A stretch of 64,000 nucleotides of DNA from the NCBI GenBank assembly GCA_019694395.1, contig JAIBCC010000013.1:100291-164290 (forward strand), given 5' to 3'. Of this stretch, positions 51,561-60,934 are shown in pieces. Within the stretch, counting starts at the first letter, position 1, and each line of letters begins with the position of its first letter. The position numbers and the translations under genes are program-made. Source of the DNA: Pyrinomonadaceae bacterium. Lineage in GTDB: Bacteria > Acidobacteriota > Blastocatellia > Pyrinomonadales > Pyrinomonadaceae. Under the pieces are notes generated by a model, which was given only the letters and a program-made list of their open reading frames with translations, made no database searches and was not told the origin of the DNA.

Positions 51561-54500
51561 ATGAGTAAAATTAAAAAATTAAACTACCTTTTAGCAATCG
51601 TTGTTCTTTTATCGATTAGCCTTTTTGCCCAATCGAATACTGGTTCGATTACGGGTGTTATTGAGGATTCAAATGGGGCGGTGGTTGCTAATGCCAGTGT
51701 AACTGTAACAAACATTGGAACCAACGAAACCAGAACGGCTCAAACCGATTCCGATGGTCGTTATGAAATACCTTCGCTTCCAACCGGAATTTACAAAGTA
51801 ACGGCTAAAGCAAACGGCTTTCAGGAATCAACCGTTAATGAAATTAAATTAGCAGTGGGTGAAAAAGCCAGAGTTGATGTCAAACTAGGCGTGGGACAAG
51901 TCACCGGAGTTGTAACAGTTACCGCTGATCAGACCAGAGTCGACACGGAAACTTCCACTGTGGGCGACACAATCAATTCAGCCAGAATCGAAAATGCGCC
52001 TGTAAATGGTCGGGATTTTACCGGACTTTTAGCAACTGTTCCGGGTTCGGTTCAGTCAACTAACCAATTTCAAACCAGCATTAACGGAATTCCTTCAACC
52101 TTTGGCGGCGCAAGCGTTTTGGTTGACGGGATTGATGCCGGACGCGTGGATCTGAACGGGACATCAAATGTTTTAGGCAGAATCGAATCGCGTGTTAATC
52201 GTGTTTCGATGGATAGTATTCAAGAAATTCAGGTTGTCGAAAGCAATTATTCAGCTCAATACGGACAAGCTTTAAGTGCAGTTATTAATCCAATTACTAA
52301 ATCAGGAACAAACGAATTTCATGGTAGCGTTTTTGATTATATCCGCCACGAAGGTCTGGATGCTAACGACTTTTTCAATAACAGATACGGTTATCCCCGT
52401 TCAAAATTCCGCTTAAATCAGTTTGGCGGCAATGTCAGCGGAAAAATAATTGAGGATAAACTATTCTTTTTTACCAATTACGAAGGTGTTCGCCAAACTC
52501 GCGGACAACTTTTTACCGCAATTACTCCGACACAAACTTTCCGCAACGCCGCTCCGGCAGCCGTAAAGCCTTTGTTAGCTACACTTCCGCTTCCGCAAAC
52601 TGCAATTAATGCAAATACAGGAGTTTACACAACTCAAAAAGACGGAACATTAACCGAAAATACAGGATCGGTTAAAATTGACTTTAACCATACTGACAAG
52701 AGCCAATTTTCTGCCAGATATAACATCAACGATTCAAAAACCGTAACTCCCTACGGAGTTGGAACAGATCAAACCGCGGACGGAACTTTGCGGGTTCAAC
52801 TTTTCAAACTTTCGCATAATTATATTTTCAGCGGCTCGACCGTCAATGAATTTGCTTTTGGAATAAACCGAAATGTAACAAATCCGAGTGCCGGTCCTTC
52901 AACTTTGCCAATTGTAAATTTCCTTTTTGGTGATCAAGCAATTGCTAATATCGGTCCTGCACAATTCAACCAATATCGCACCGGAACCGTTTATCAATTT
53001 TTAGATAGTATGAGTTTCCGTTTTGGAAACCATTCGTTAAAAGCAGGAACTGATATTCGTCTAAATCGCCGTGAGGCTGAATCCAAAACTCAGGAAACTA
53101 TTTCATATATTGGTTTGTCCGATCCTTCAGGACTTGATTTGCTTGGTAATTTTGCCTTTACCATTTCCAAAAACGGAAATCCCTTATTAAGTTATGCCAA
53201 TGAAAACTTTTCGTTCTTTATTCAAGACGACTGGAAAGCTCATCCGCGTTTATCTTTGAATTTGGGTTTACGTTATGATGTCAGCACCGTCAGCACCGAG
53301 AAAAACGGTAATTTACAAAATTTTGATTTGAAAACTTTGACCTTTACTCCAAAAGGACAAAAAATCCACGATGCAGATACTAATAATTTCGGTCCGCGTG
53401 TCGGATTTGCCTTTGATGTTTTCGGAAATCAAAAAACTGTTCTGCGTGGCGGATACGGAATATTTTATAACCGAGAACTTCCGGCAAGTTTTGGTTCACC
53501 GCAAGCCAACACCTATCCAACTCTTTCAGCAGATTTCTTTAATTGGCTCAATTATTTATTTGGTGTCCCCGGAACAACCTGCAAAGGTGATGTTGGAGGA
53601 ACTTTTGGGTATCCAATAGACCCAAGGGTTTATAATTGTGCCGTTCCCAATGCTTATGCGATTGAGAAAAAACTGCAAACCGCAATGGCTCAACAATGGT
53701 CATTAAATGTTCAGCATAATTTTGGATTCGGTGTTTTAGATGTTGGTTATGTTGGAAATCACGTCACCCATCTTTTGACAGATGGCGTTGTCAGTCCAAG
53801 AAATTTGAACCGAAAAGATCCGGTTACATCAGCCCGGAAGTTTGCAAATTTTGGTGATATTTATTTGATCGGAGCATATCCATCATCAATCTATCACGCA
53901 ATGCAGGTAAATCTGAAACGTAATTTCACTCAAGGATTTCGTTACAATATGAATTACACCTGGGCACATACAATTGATGATGTGGTTGGATTTTTCAAAG
54001 ATTATCAAGACGAATTCAATGCCAGAAATGAACGAGCCAGCAGTGATCAGGACATTAGACATAATTTTGTTTTGGATATTGGTTATGATCTTTCCTTTAG
54101 CCGTTGGTTTTCAAATGCACCTAAGCGGTTGGTGGATGGTTGGCAATTTAACAGCATTACCCAAATCAGAACTGGATTTCCCGTTAATGTAAACCGAACA
54201 GGTGGAACATTTGGAGGATTTTCTTTCCGCCCAAGTCTGAAAACCGGAGTTTCAACCCGGTGTCTAAATTATAACTTGCCTAATTGCCAATTTAACGCAG
54301 CGGCATTTTTTGATCCGGGAACCGGTGTTTTTGGAAATTTGGGCAGAAATGCGCTTCGTGGACCCGGCTTTTCACAAGTTGATTTTTCAATCGCTAAAAA
54401 TACCAAATTAACTGAAAAAACCTCACTCAATCTGAGAATGGACATCTTTAATTTATTCAACAATGTAAATTTCGCTGATCCATCAGGTGGTTTGGTGAAT

Positions 54501-54632
54501 GGTGATACGAATTCAATTAAACCGGCAGCATTTTTTGGACAAAGTATTTCAACAGTTGGAAATCAGCTTGGCGGATTACTTGGTTCCGGCGGTCCAAGAC
54601 AAATTCAAATTTCGGCTAGATTTATTTTCTAA
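51561..54632 (+). CDS. TonB-dependent receptor with carboxypeptidase-regulatory-like domain
   Basis: The 1023-residue outer-membrane protein starts at 51561 behind GTGGAGG, with a signal peptide (ending SLFAQ). A carboxypeptidase-regulatory-like domain (about 25-105, GSITGVIEDSNGAVVANASV to GFQESTV) is followed by a plug-like region with NGRDFTGLLATVPG and DGIDAGRVDL, and then a long barrel. The chain ends ISARFIF with the usual terminal Phe. This Oar/SusC-like layout without a SusD lipoprotein is typical for Acidobacteriota. It should import oligosaccharides with TonB energy. The GH38 gene follows 27 bases later, so its cargo may be mannose-containing glycan (inference). Confidence 0.87.
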   Translation: MSKIKKLNYLLAIVVLLSISLFAQSNTGSITGVIEDSNGAVVANASVTVTNIGTNETRTAQTDSDGRYEIPSLPTGIYKVTAKANGFQESTVNEIKLAVGEKARVDVKLGVGQVTGVVTVTADQTRVDTETSTVGDTINSARIENAPVNGRDFTGLLATVPGSVQSTNQFQTSINGIPSTFGGASVLVDGIDAGRVDLNGTSNVLGRIESRVNRVSMDSIQEIQVVESNYSAQYGQALSAVINPITKSGTNEFHGSVFDYIRHEGLDANDFFNNRYGYPRSKFRLNQFGGNVSGKIIEDKLFFFTNYEGVRQTRGQLFTAITPTQTFRNAAPAAVKPLLATLPLPQTAINANTGVYTTQKDGTLTENTGSVKIDFNHTDKSQFSARYNINDSKTVTPYGVGTDQTADGTLRVQLFKLSHNYIFSGSTVNEFAFGINRNVTNPSAGPSTLPIVNFLFGDQAIANIGPAQFNQYRTGTVYQFLDSMSFRFGNHSLKAGTDIRLNRREAESKTQETISYIGLSDPSGLDLLGNFAFTISKNGNPLLSYANENFSFFIQDDWKAHPRLSLNLGLRYDVSTVSTEKNGNLQNFDLKTLTFTPKGQKIHDADTNNFGPRVGFAFDVFGNQKTVLRGGYGIFYNRELPASFGSPQANTYPTLSADFFNWLNYLFGVPGTTCKGDVGGTFGYPIDPRVYNCAVPNAYAIEKKLQTAMAQQWSLNVQHNFGFGVLDVGYVGNHVTHLLTDGVVSPRNLNRKDPVTSARKFANFGDIYLIGAYPSSIYHAMQVNLKRNFTQGFRYNMNYTWAHTIDDVVGFFKDYQDEFNARNERASSDQDIRHNFVLDIGYDLSFSRWFSNAPKRLVDGWQFNSITQIRTGFPVNVNRTGGTFGGFSFRPSLKTGVSTRCLNYNLPNCQFNAAAFFDPGTGVFGNLGRNALRGPGFSQVDFSIAKNTKLTEKTSLNLRMDIFNLFNNVNFADPSGGLVNGDTNSIKPAAFFGQSISTVGNQLGGLLGSGGPRQIQISARFIF

Positions 54633-54659
54633 AATTTAACCGACGACAAGGAGGAAGCA

Positions 54660-57524
54660 TTGAACGCAAATTATAAAAAGATTCGAGTTATCAGTATTTT
54701 AACGTTAATTTTGGGATTGATTTATGGTTTTCCGTTCAATGCTTTTTCGCAAACCAAACTCCCAAACAGTTCAATCAAAACAATTTATATCACGCCGACT
54801 TCGCATTATGATTTCGGTTTTGTCGAGCCGCCCGAACAGGTTCGGGAACGTGCCGCGAGGCACATTGACGAAGTGATTCGGGTGGCTGAATCTGACCCAA
54901 ATTTTCGCTGGACTATTGAAAGCGTTTGGCAAATTAATGAGTGGCTCAAACGGCAGAAAAAACCGACTTCAGTTTTGCCGAAAGACAAAGAAAAAATTGG
55001 GCGTTTGGTCAAATTGATTAAATCGGGGCAAATCGTTCTTTCGACTTCGTGGGGCAGTATGCACACCGATTTTATGGGTGCAGAAGAACTAAATCGGCTT
55101 TGTTCCGATTACGCCACTTTGAAACGAACTTATGGCATCGAATCGGATTTTGCCCAAATGGATGATGTTCCCGGACATCCATCTTCAATTCCTTCCGTTT
55201 TGGCGGAAAGCGGAACAAAATATCTAGCGGTCGGCGCAAACACTTTTATCGGCAAAGCAACGGGATTAGCCCCCGGCAAAGTGCCGTTTTATTGGGAATC
55301 ACCCGATGGAAACAAGGTTTTGACTTGGGTTTCTCAAAGCAATCGCGGCGGATATACCGAAGGTTTAACCGATTTTTATCTCGACCCGTTTTCGCTTGAT
55401 CCTTATACCAATAAAACGCCTTTTGAGATGTTCAATCCGAATCTAGCGGGCAAAAAAACGCCGTTTGAAATTATGGAAATCGGCGTGACGGAATTTTTAA
55501 ATCGTTATAATTCAGCAGGTTATAAATACGATGCGGCGATGGCGATTTATGCTCACGATTTTATCGAACCGACTTATGTTTTGAATCTGGAAAAAGCCGT
55601 CAAAATGTGGAATTTGAAACATAAAGAGGTGCAATTAAAAATTTCGACTGCCCCCGAATTTCTAAAATATATCGAATCGAAATATTCTACGCAGATTCCC
55701 ACTTTCAAAGGCGAATGGTCTGGATTATGGAGCGAATCAAAAACGCAGTCTCCGAAAATTTCCGCTTTGGCACGTTACGCGCACAATCACACCCCCACCG
55801 CCGAAACGCTTTGGAGCGCGATTTCGATGACGCGCAACATCCCGAATCCAACCGGAAATGCCGCTTCGCTTTACGATTTGATGATGACCTACGATGAACA
55901 CAGCGGTGCGGGAAATAATGGTTGGGTTCAGTTGAACAGCCGCAAACCGCTTGAAGATCAAAACGGTCAATATGTCGAATTGATGAAAAAGGCAAAATCG
56001 GAAGTTGATTTTATGCTCGACAGCGGAATCAAACTTCTGGCGCAGCCTTCCAGATTTGATAGCATTCAACCCAACAAAACTGCAAATAGTTGGAATTTAA
56101 TGGTTTACAACGGTCTTTCGTGGCAAAGAAATGATGTCGTAAAGTTTACTGCCCCTGACAAAAATTTGCGCGTGACCGAAATTAAAGATTTATCCGGCAA
56201 TCAAAAAATAAATTTTGACATTGACGAACAAGGGCAGGTTTACTTCATCGCCAAAGATGTTCCGTCTTTCGGCTACAAAACTTTTGCGATTTCTAGCGAA
56301 ATTGGTGCAAACAGTTCGACTCTGAAAACGGACGAAAACGAGCGCGAAAGTAAGAATAAAAGTTTCTCGGTCAAACTGAGAGAAGACGGAAATATTGAAA
56401 GTATTAGAGATATTCGGACAAACCGCGAAATTGTCAACAACAAAGGCGAGTTGCCTTTTAACGAATTGTTGCGGGTTGAAGGGCAAGACGCTTCGAGAGT
56501 TACATATCCGATTTCGCCAAAAATTTCGGTCAAAAAAGGCAAGCAAATGACCCAAATCGTGGTTAAACGTGAGCGTTCAATTTTTCCAGAAACAACACTT
56601 ACGATTTACGATGAGCTTGACCGCGTGGAAATCCATAACGAGCTTGACGGAGCAAAAATGCCGTTTGTCGGCGGCGACAATAATTGGAACGATTCATATT
56701 ATTTTGCTTTTCCGTTCAATGTTTCCGCCCAAAATTTGAAGGTCAAACGCGGCGGTCAAAAATGGTTTGATACTTTGCCTGATGATTATTTGCCCGAAGC
56801 GCGGCGCGATGGCGTTTCAACTCAGCATTTATTCGGCTTTACTGATGGAAATTCGAGCGCATTGCTGGCACATCGTCAAGCCTTTCATTGGGTTTATCCA
56901 AGTTTTGTCAGCACCAAAGTTCGCCCGAAAGATGCGCCAAAAGAATTTCCTGCAATGTTTATGGGAAAATTTCCATTGCCCGAAGCCACGATTTATTCAC
57001 GCGCTGTTCGCCGGTCAAATCAAGCCGATACGCACGATTTGGGCGTGATAAATATGGAAACGGTTGAGCCGAATTTGAAAGGTAATTACGTTTTTGATTA
57101 CGCGATTTTGGATGACGGAAAGTTTGATGAAGTGACTGCTTGGAGATTTGGCGAAAACTTTAATCTTCCGTTAAAAACTGAATTTATTGATGTTACGCCG
57201 AGTCAAAATTCATTGAGTTTCTTTTCGGTTAATCAGCCGAATGTCCAAATTACGGTTGTAAAATCTCTGGCGGATACGGTCGTGCGCGGAGAAGTCAGCG
57301 CAACTCCGCTTGACCCGCAAATCAAAAAAGTTTTCGTCATTCGCTTGCAGGAATTTGTTGGAAAATCCGCGACAACCAACATCAATTTGCCCGTCAAAAT
57401 TAAATCAGCGGCGATTGTAAATTTGACGGAAGATAAAGTTTTACAACAAGTTACACAAATTTCGCCTTTAACTGTTCAACTAAAACCGTTTGAAACAAAA
57501 ACGGTGAGATTTGAAATTGAATAG
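54660..57524 (+). CDS. GH38-like alpha-mannosidase with TTG start
   Basis: This 954-residue secreted protein resembles family GH38 alpha-mannosidases. It uses a TTG start at 54660, supported by AAGGAGG five bases upstream and the signal peptide that follows (VISILTLILGLIYGF, ending AFSQ). Zinc-ligand candidates His 49 and Asp 51 lie in TSHYDFGF; the nucleophile candidate Asp about 169 lies in QMDDVPGH, and YDEHSGAG near 412 supplies a later His. These depart from the textbook HNDPGW-type motifs, so it is a divergent branch (DUF5054-like). It probably trims alpha-mannose from N-glycans or mannans taken near the TonB receptor. The second half is the usual beta-sandwich array. Confidence 0.78.
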   Translation: MNANYKKIRVISILTLILGLIYGFPFNAFSQTKLPNSSIKTIYITPTSHYDFGFVEPPEQVRERAARHIDEVIRVAESDPNFRWTIESVWQINEWLKRQKKPTSVLPKDKEKIGRLVKLIKSGQIVLSTSWGSMHTDFMGAEELNRLCSDYATLKRTYGIESDFAQMDDVPGHPSSIPSVLAESGTKYLAVGANTFIGKATGLAPGKVPFYWESPDGNKVLTWVSQSNRGGYTEGLTDFYLDPFSLDPYTNKTPFEMFNPNLAGKKTPFEIMEIGVTEFLNRYNSAGYKYDAAMAIYAHDFIEPTYVLNLEKAVKMWNLKHKEVQLKISTAPEFLKYIESKYSTQIPTFKGEWSGLWSESKTQSPKISALARYAHNHTPTAETLWSAISMTRNIPNPTGNAASLYDLMMTYDEHSGAGNNGWVQLNSRKPLEDQNGQYVELMKKAKSEVDFMLDSGIKLLAQPSRFDSIQPNKTANSWNLMVYNGLSWQRNDVVKFTAPDKNLRVTEIKDLSGNQKINFDIDEQGQVYFIAKDVPSFGYKTFAISSEIGANSSTLKTDENERESKNKSFSVKLREDGNIESIRDIRTNREIVNNKGELPFNELLRVEGQDASRVTYPISPKISVKKGKQMTQIVVKRERSIFPETTLTIYDELDRVEIHNELDGAKMPFVGGDNNWNDSYYFAFPFNVSAQNLKVKRGGQKWFDTLPDDYLPEARRDGVSTQHLFGFTDGNSSALLAHRQAFHWVYPSFVSTKVRPKDAPKEFPAMFMGKFPLPEATIYSRAVRRSNQADTHDLGVINMETVEPNLKGNYVFDYAILDDGKFDEVTAWRFGENFNLPLKTEFIDVTPSQNSLSFFSVNQPNVQITVVKSLADTVVRGEVSATPLDPQIKKVFVIRLQEFVGKSATTNINLPVKIKSAAIVNLTEDKVLQQVTQISPLTVQLKPFETKTVRFEIE

Positions 57525-57531
57525 GAAAATA

Positions 57532-57611
57532 ATTCACAGGGATACAGGTGATGGAAAGGGATTTTTTAAAAAACTATTTTATCTCATTTTATCCCCTAAA
57601 CCCCTGTGAAT
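57532..57611. repeat. Inverted-repeat element with ATTCACAGGG arms
   Basis: Two 21-base arms (57532-57552 and 57591-57611) match at 17 of 21 positions when one is reversed, with ten consecutive perfect bases at the outer ends (ATTCACAGGG / CCCTGTGAAT). The 38-base loop is AT-rich. It fills the gap between the GH38 stop and the Tat-protein start and ends nine bases before that ATG. It could be a repetitive extragenic element or an mRNA hairpin. Confidence 0.6.
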
Positions 57612-57620
57612 CAGTAATTT

Positions 57621-59849
57621 ATGAACAAATTCAAACGTAGAGATTTTCTGAAAACCACAATGGCGGGAATTGCCGCCGGAACGATGCTAAATTCAAATGT
57701 TTTCGGCAAAAACGAAGCAATTCCTGAAATCACCCAAACGAAAACGCCTTTGCCCGATATTCCGACTTGTGATTCGATGCGTTCAGTCGTGATGACTCAT
57801 AAATTCGGTGATTTGTATTCGTTGCCGGGTTTAACTAATCAATGGGGTTGTGCTTCCCCGGCAATGGATGTGGTGGCGGTTCGCAGTATCGCTTTTCCAC
57901 CGTTTGCACAGGGCGAAATGAACGTTGCTCCTCTCGGCTCAGGCGGGGAGCTTTTGACGGGAATTTTGTTTGTTGACGAAGAATATTTTGCCGCGACAAA
58001 AACGCCGATTGATTTTGTCTGGCAGCCTGACCGGGTTGAGCGAAAAGCCGTTTACAAAGGTCTGGAAATTACTTCGACAACGATAATTCCGTTCAAATCA
58101 ATGACGGTCGCGGTCAAATTCAACGTCAAAAATATTGGGAAAACCCGCCGAAAAACTGAAATAAAATTGGCAATTAATGGGGGTGCAACCAAAAGCGTAA
58201 AACCTTGGAATGCTGCCTATTCTCCAGGTGAATACGACAACGAAAGAACGCTTGATAATGGCAGAAACGCTGTTCTTTGCAAATCAAAATATACGGATGC
58301 TTTCGTCATCCAAGGCTCTTCGCCTAAACCAAATAAACTTCTTCCCTCGTGGATAATTTACAACTTCGATTTAGCTCCAAACGAAACAAAATCAATAGTT
58401 TTCGTTAATTCTCTGGGCGAAACGAAAGCTAATGTTGAAAAGGAATACGATGCGATTATCAATAATTTTGACAGCGTTTTGAATCAAACCACCAACGAAT
58501 GGAACGTTCAACTGCAAGCCGCTTTTACGCCGAATAATTCTTATTTTTCAGGTTATGTGCCGACTTTGGTGACTGCGGATGAATCGGTCAAAAGGCTTTA
58601 TCACACTGCTGTTATGCACGCGCTTTATTTTCGTAGAACGACTCCGCATTCAGTTTATGGCACAACCTATGTGACGCTGATGCCTCGTTATTGGGAGACA
58701 ACCACGTTTCTTTGGGACATTTCGCTTAGTGCGATGCTTTTGGCGATGCTTGATCCGGCAATTTTACGTCGAATGATGGAAACCTGGATGACCTTGGATG
58801 TTTATAAACACTTTGGGACAGAATATTTAACAGGGGCGGGAGTCGGTCCGTGGTATTCGGTAAATGATTACGCGATGTCCCGAATGGCAAAAGAATATTT
58901 GCGTTGGACGGGTGATAAAGCGTGGTTGGATAAAACAGTAAACGGCAAAAAAGTTCTTGATTATCTGATTGCCTACGCCGAACATTGGCGCGAATTGGAT
59001 ATAAATAAACACGGTTTAGCCGATTATGGCGGTGTTACGAATTTGCTTGAAGCTGTTTCAAGTTACGTTCACGAAGTCGCCGGATTAAATGCTGCGAATG
59101 TTTATAATCTGCGTTTTGTCGCGGAAATTTTGGAGTTTAAAGGCAACAAATCAAAAGCCGAAGCGATGCGGAAAGAAGCGGTAGAACTCGGTAAAAAAGT
59201 TAATGAGCTTTATGTTGAAGGCAAAGGAATTTGGAAATGTAAATTGCCGGATGGCAGCTATAACGAAGTTCATCATTGCTACGATTTCGGCACGACTTTA
59301 ATGAATATCGGCGATTTGATGACGGCTAAACAAAAGAAAGAGATTGTTGAGTTTTTTAAACGCGAGCTGCAAACCCCGACTTGGATGCGAGCCCTTTCAA
59401 CCAAAGATTTAGATGTTACTTTCAGTATTCGCCCCGACCATCAATGGACTGGTGCTTATTGCGCGTGGGCTGCATTGGCTTTGAGCGGGCTTTATGTGGC
59501 AGGCGAAACTGAATTAGCTTTGAATTGGATCAAAGGGTTAGCCAAAACCAGTCAGCAAGGTCCATTCGCCCAGGCACATTTTACCGAGGCTTTTTATCAA
59601 CCCGAATCAAACGGCGGAGCAGCAAAAGCGACTTCCGACCAGCCCTATATTAATGATTGGTCGTGCGTTTCAGGTTGTAATTATCTCGAACCGATTGTTG
59701 ATTCGATTTTCGGGATCAATGCAGGATTATTTGGTGAAATTACTGCGAAACCACAGTTTGGCTCGTTTGATGCAAAAGCCGAATTGCGAAACATCAACTA
59801 TCAAGGCAAAATCTATAAAGCCGATAAAAACGGGGTGAAAAAGGCATAA
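57621..59849 (+). CDS. Tat-exported six-hairpin glycosidase-like protein
   Basis: This 742-residue protein has a twin-arginine signal (FKRRDFLKTTMAGIAAG, residues 4-20). A beta-sandwich domain (about 45-270) is followed by a region predicted as an alpha/alpha six-hairpin barrel (about 300-720). The barrel has TTFLWDISLSAM near 361-372, GVGPWYSVNDYAM and IRPDHQWTGAY, with carboxylates placed as in clan GH-G/GH-L inverting enzymes. I do not recognise the exact family; GH63-, GH37- or GH78-related folds are possible. It may remove glucose or rhamnose from a glycan in the periplasm. Its TAA overlaps the ATG of the next gene (TAATG), implying coupled translation with the esterase. Confidence 0.75.
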   Translation: MNKFKRRDFLKTTMAGIAAGTMLNSNVFGKNEAIPEITQTKTPLPDIPTCDSMRSVVMTHKFGDLYSLPGLTNQWGCASPAMDVVAVRSIAFPPFAQGEMNVAPLGSGGELLTGILFVDEEYFAATKTPIDFVWQPDRVERKAVYKGLEITSTTIIPFKSMTVAVKFNVKNIGKTRRKTEIKLAINGGATKSVKPWNAAYSPGEYDNERTLDNGRNAVLCKSKYTDAFVIQGSSPKPNKLLPSWIIYNFDLAPNETKSIVFVNSLGETKANVEKEYDAIINNFDSVLNQTTNEWNVQLQAAFTPNNSYFSGYVPTLVTADESVKRLYHTAVMHALYFRRTTPHSVYGTTYVTLMPRYWETTTFLWDISLSAMLLAMLDPAILRRMMETWMTLDVYKHFGTEYLTGAGVGPWYSVNDYAMSRMAKEYLRWTGDKAWLDKTVNGKKVLDYLIAYAEHWRELDINKHGLADYGGVTNLLEAVSSYVHEVAGLNAANVYNLRFVAEILEFKGNKSKAEAMRKEAVELGKKVNELYVEGKGIWKCKLPDGSYNEVHHCYDFGTTLMNIGDLMTAKQKKEIVEFFKRELQTPTWMRALSTKDLDVTFSIRPDHQWTGAYCAWAALALSGLYVAGETELALNWIKGLAKTSQQGPFAQAHFTEAFYQPESNGGAAKATSDQPYINDWSCVSGCNYLEPIVDSIFGINAGLFGEITAKPQFGSFDAKAELRNINYQGKIYKADKNGVKKA

Positions 59850-60784
59850 TGGAAAATTCAAAATTCAAAATTCAAAGTTCAAAATTATTTGTTTTGCTTA
59901 AATTTTCAGTTTTTCTTGTCTTTCTGTCACTAAATATTCAAGCCCAAACTTCGCCTAGTCTTTTGCAAATTGCGGATAGATATTGGATGAGTCAGGATGT
60001 GGTTTATGGAAGCGCGAATAATACGCCGTTAAAACTGGATGTCTGGTATCCGCGAGATAATCCAAACCCAACGCCGACATTGATTTACATTCACGGCGGC
60101 GGTTGGATTTTCGGCTCAAAAGAAGGCGCAGTTTATCAATTTTTGCCATATTTGGAAAAAGGCTGGCGGGTGGTCAATGTCGAGTATCGAATGGCGAGCA
60201 ATTCACTTGCTCCGGCGGCGGTCGAAGACACAAGATGCGCTCTCCGTTGGGTTTACCGCAACGCCAAAACCTACAATTTCGACACAACCAAAATCGTTTT
60301 AACTGGACATTCGGCTGGCGGACATCTTTCGCTGATTACCGGAATGCTGCCTGATGGAACTCCGCTTGATAATCGCTGTTACGCCGCCGAAAAATATGGC
60401 GATGTTCCAATGAAAGTTGCCGCCATCGTAAATTGGTATGGAATTACCGATGTCAACGACTTAATTCAAGGCGAAAATTTGAAAAATTATGCTGTAATGT
60501 GGATGGGAAGTATGCCGAATGCTCCAGAAATTGCCAAAAGCGTTTCACCTCTAACTTATGTGCGTGAAGGGCTTCCGCCGATATTTACCGTTCACGGCGA
60601 CAAAGACGATGTTGTTCCATACACGCACGCCACGCGTTTGAAAGAAGCTTTAGAAAAAGTCAAAGTCAAAAATCAGCTTTTTACCGTCAAAGGCGGCGGA
60701 CACGGAATGTTTGAACAAAAAGATTATGCTGCCGCATTTGCAGAAATTTGGAAATTTTTGAAAGATAATAAAATCACTGAATAG
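59849..60784 (+). CDS. Secreted alpha/beta hydrolase (acetylesterase / BD-FAE-like)
   Basis: The 311-residue hydrolase carries the oxyanion motif YIHGGGWIFGS (80-90), the nucleophile elbow GHSAGGH with Ser about 155, an acid in HGDKDDVVPY, and His in GGGHGMFE. This is the HSL/BD-FAE type, often acting on acetylated or feruloylated sugars. The signal peptide (FVLLKFSVFLVFLSLNIQA) is preceded by an odd N-terminus, ENSKFKIQSSKLF, encoded by about four copies of a seven-base repeat AAATTCA (59854-59887) directly after the start codon. The ATG overlaps the stop of the previous gene. It is likely a periplasmic deacetylase for the same glycan as its neighbours. Confidence 0.84.
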   Translation: MENSKFKIQSSKLFVLLKFSVFLVFLSLNIQAQTSPSLLQIADRYWMSQDVVYGSANNTPLKLDVWYPRDNPNPTPTLIYIHGGGWIFGSKEGAVYQFLPYLEKGWRVVNVEYRMASNSLAPAAVEDTRCALRWVYRNAKTYNFDTTKIVLTGHSAGGHLSLITGMLPDGTPLDNRCYAAEKYGDVPMKVAAIVNWYGITDVNDLIQGENLKNYAVMWMGSMPNAPEIAKSVSPLTYVREGLPPIFTVHGDKDDVVPYTHATRLKEALEKVKVKNQLFTVKGGGHGMFEQKDYAAAFAEIWKFLKDNKITE

Positions 60785-60795
60785 TTAATTTTTTC

Positions 60796-60924
60796 AACGC
60801 AAAGGCGCAAGGGTGCAAATGCGCAAGGAAGACAAGGCAAAATATTTCAGCCTAAAGAAAGAAGATTAAATTTCAAAAGTATTCCAAAAATCTTTGCGCC
60901 TTTGCCACTTTGCGTTTTTACGTT
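60796..60924. repeat. Inverted-repeat element with CGCAAAG words
   Basis: GCAAAGGCGCAA (60799-60810) has a perfect inverted copy TTGCGCCTTTGC at 60894-60905. Looser matches extend outward to AACGC at the left end and ACGTT at the right end, and further GCGCAAGG/CACTTTGCG words lie inside. It fills the gap between the esterase and the enolase-superfamily gene and ends eleven bases before the latter's ATG. It is related in word content to the element at 12458. Confidence 0.6.
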
Positions 60925-60934
60925 AAAACTTTTT

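Noticed and set aside
51561..54632. SusC of a SusC/SusD pair
   Set aside because: No SusD-type lipoprotein is encoded anywhere in the window; the architecture fits acidobacterial Oar-like receptors instead.
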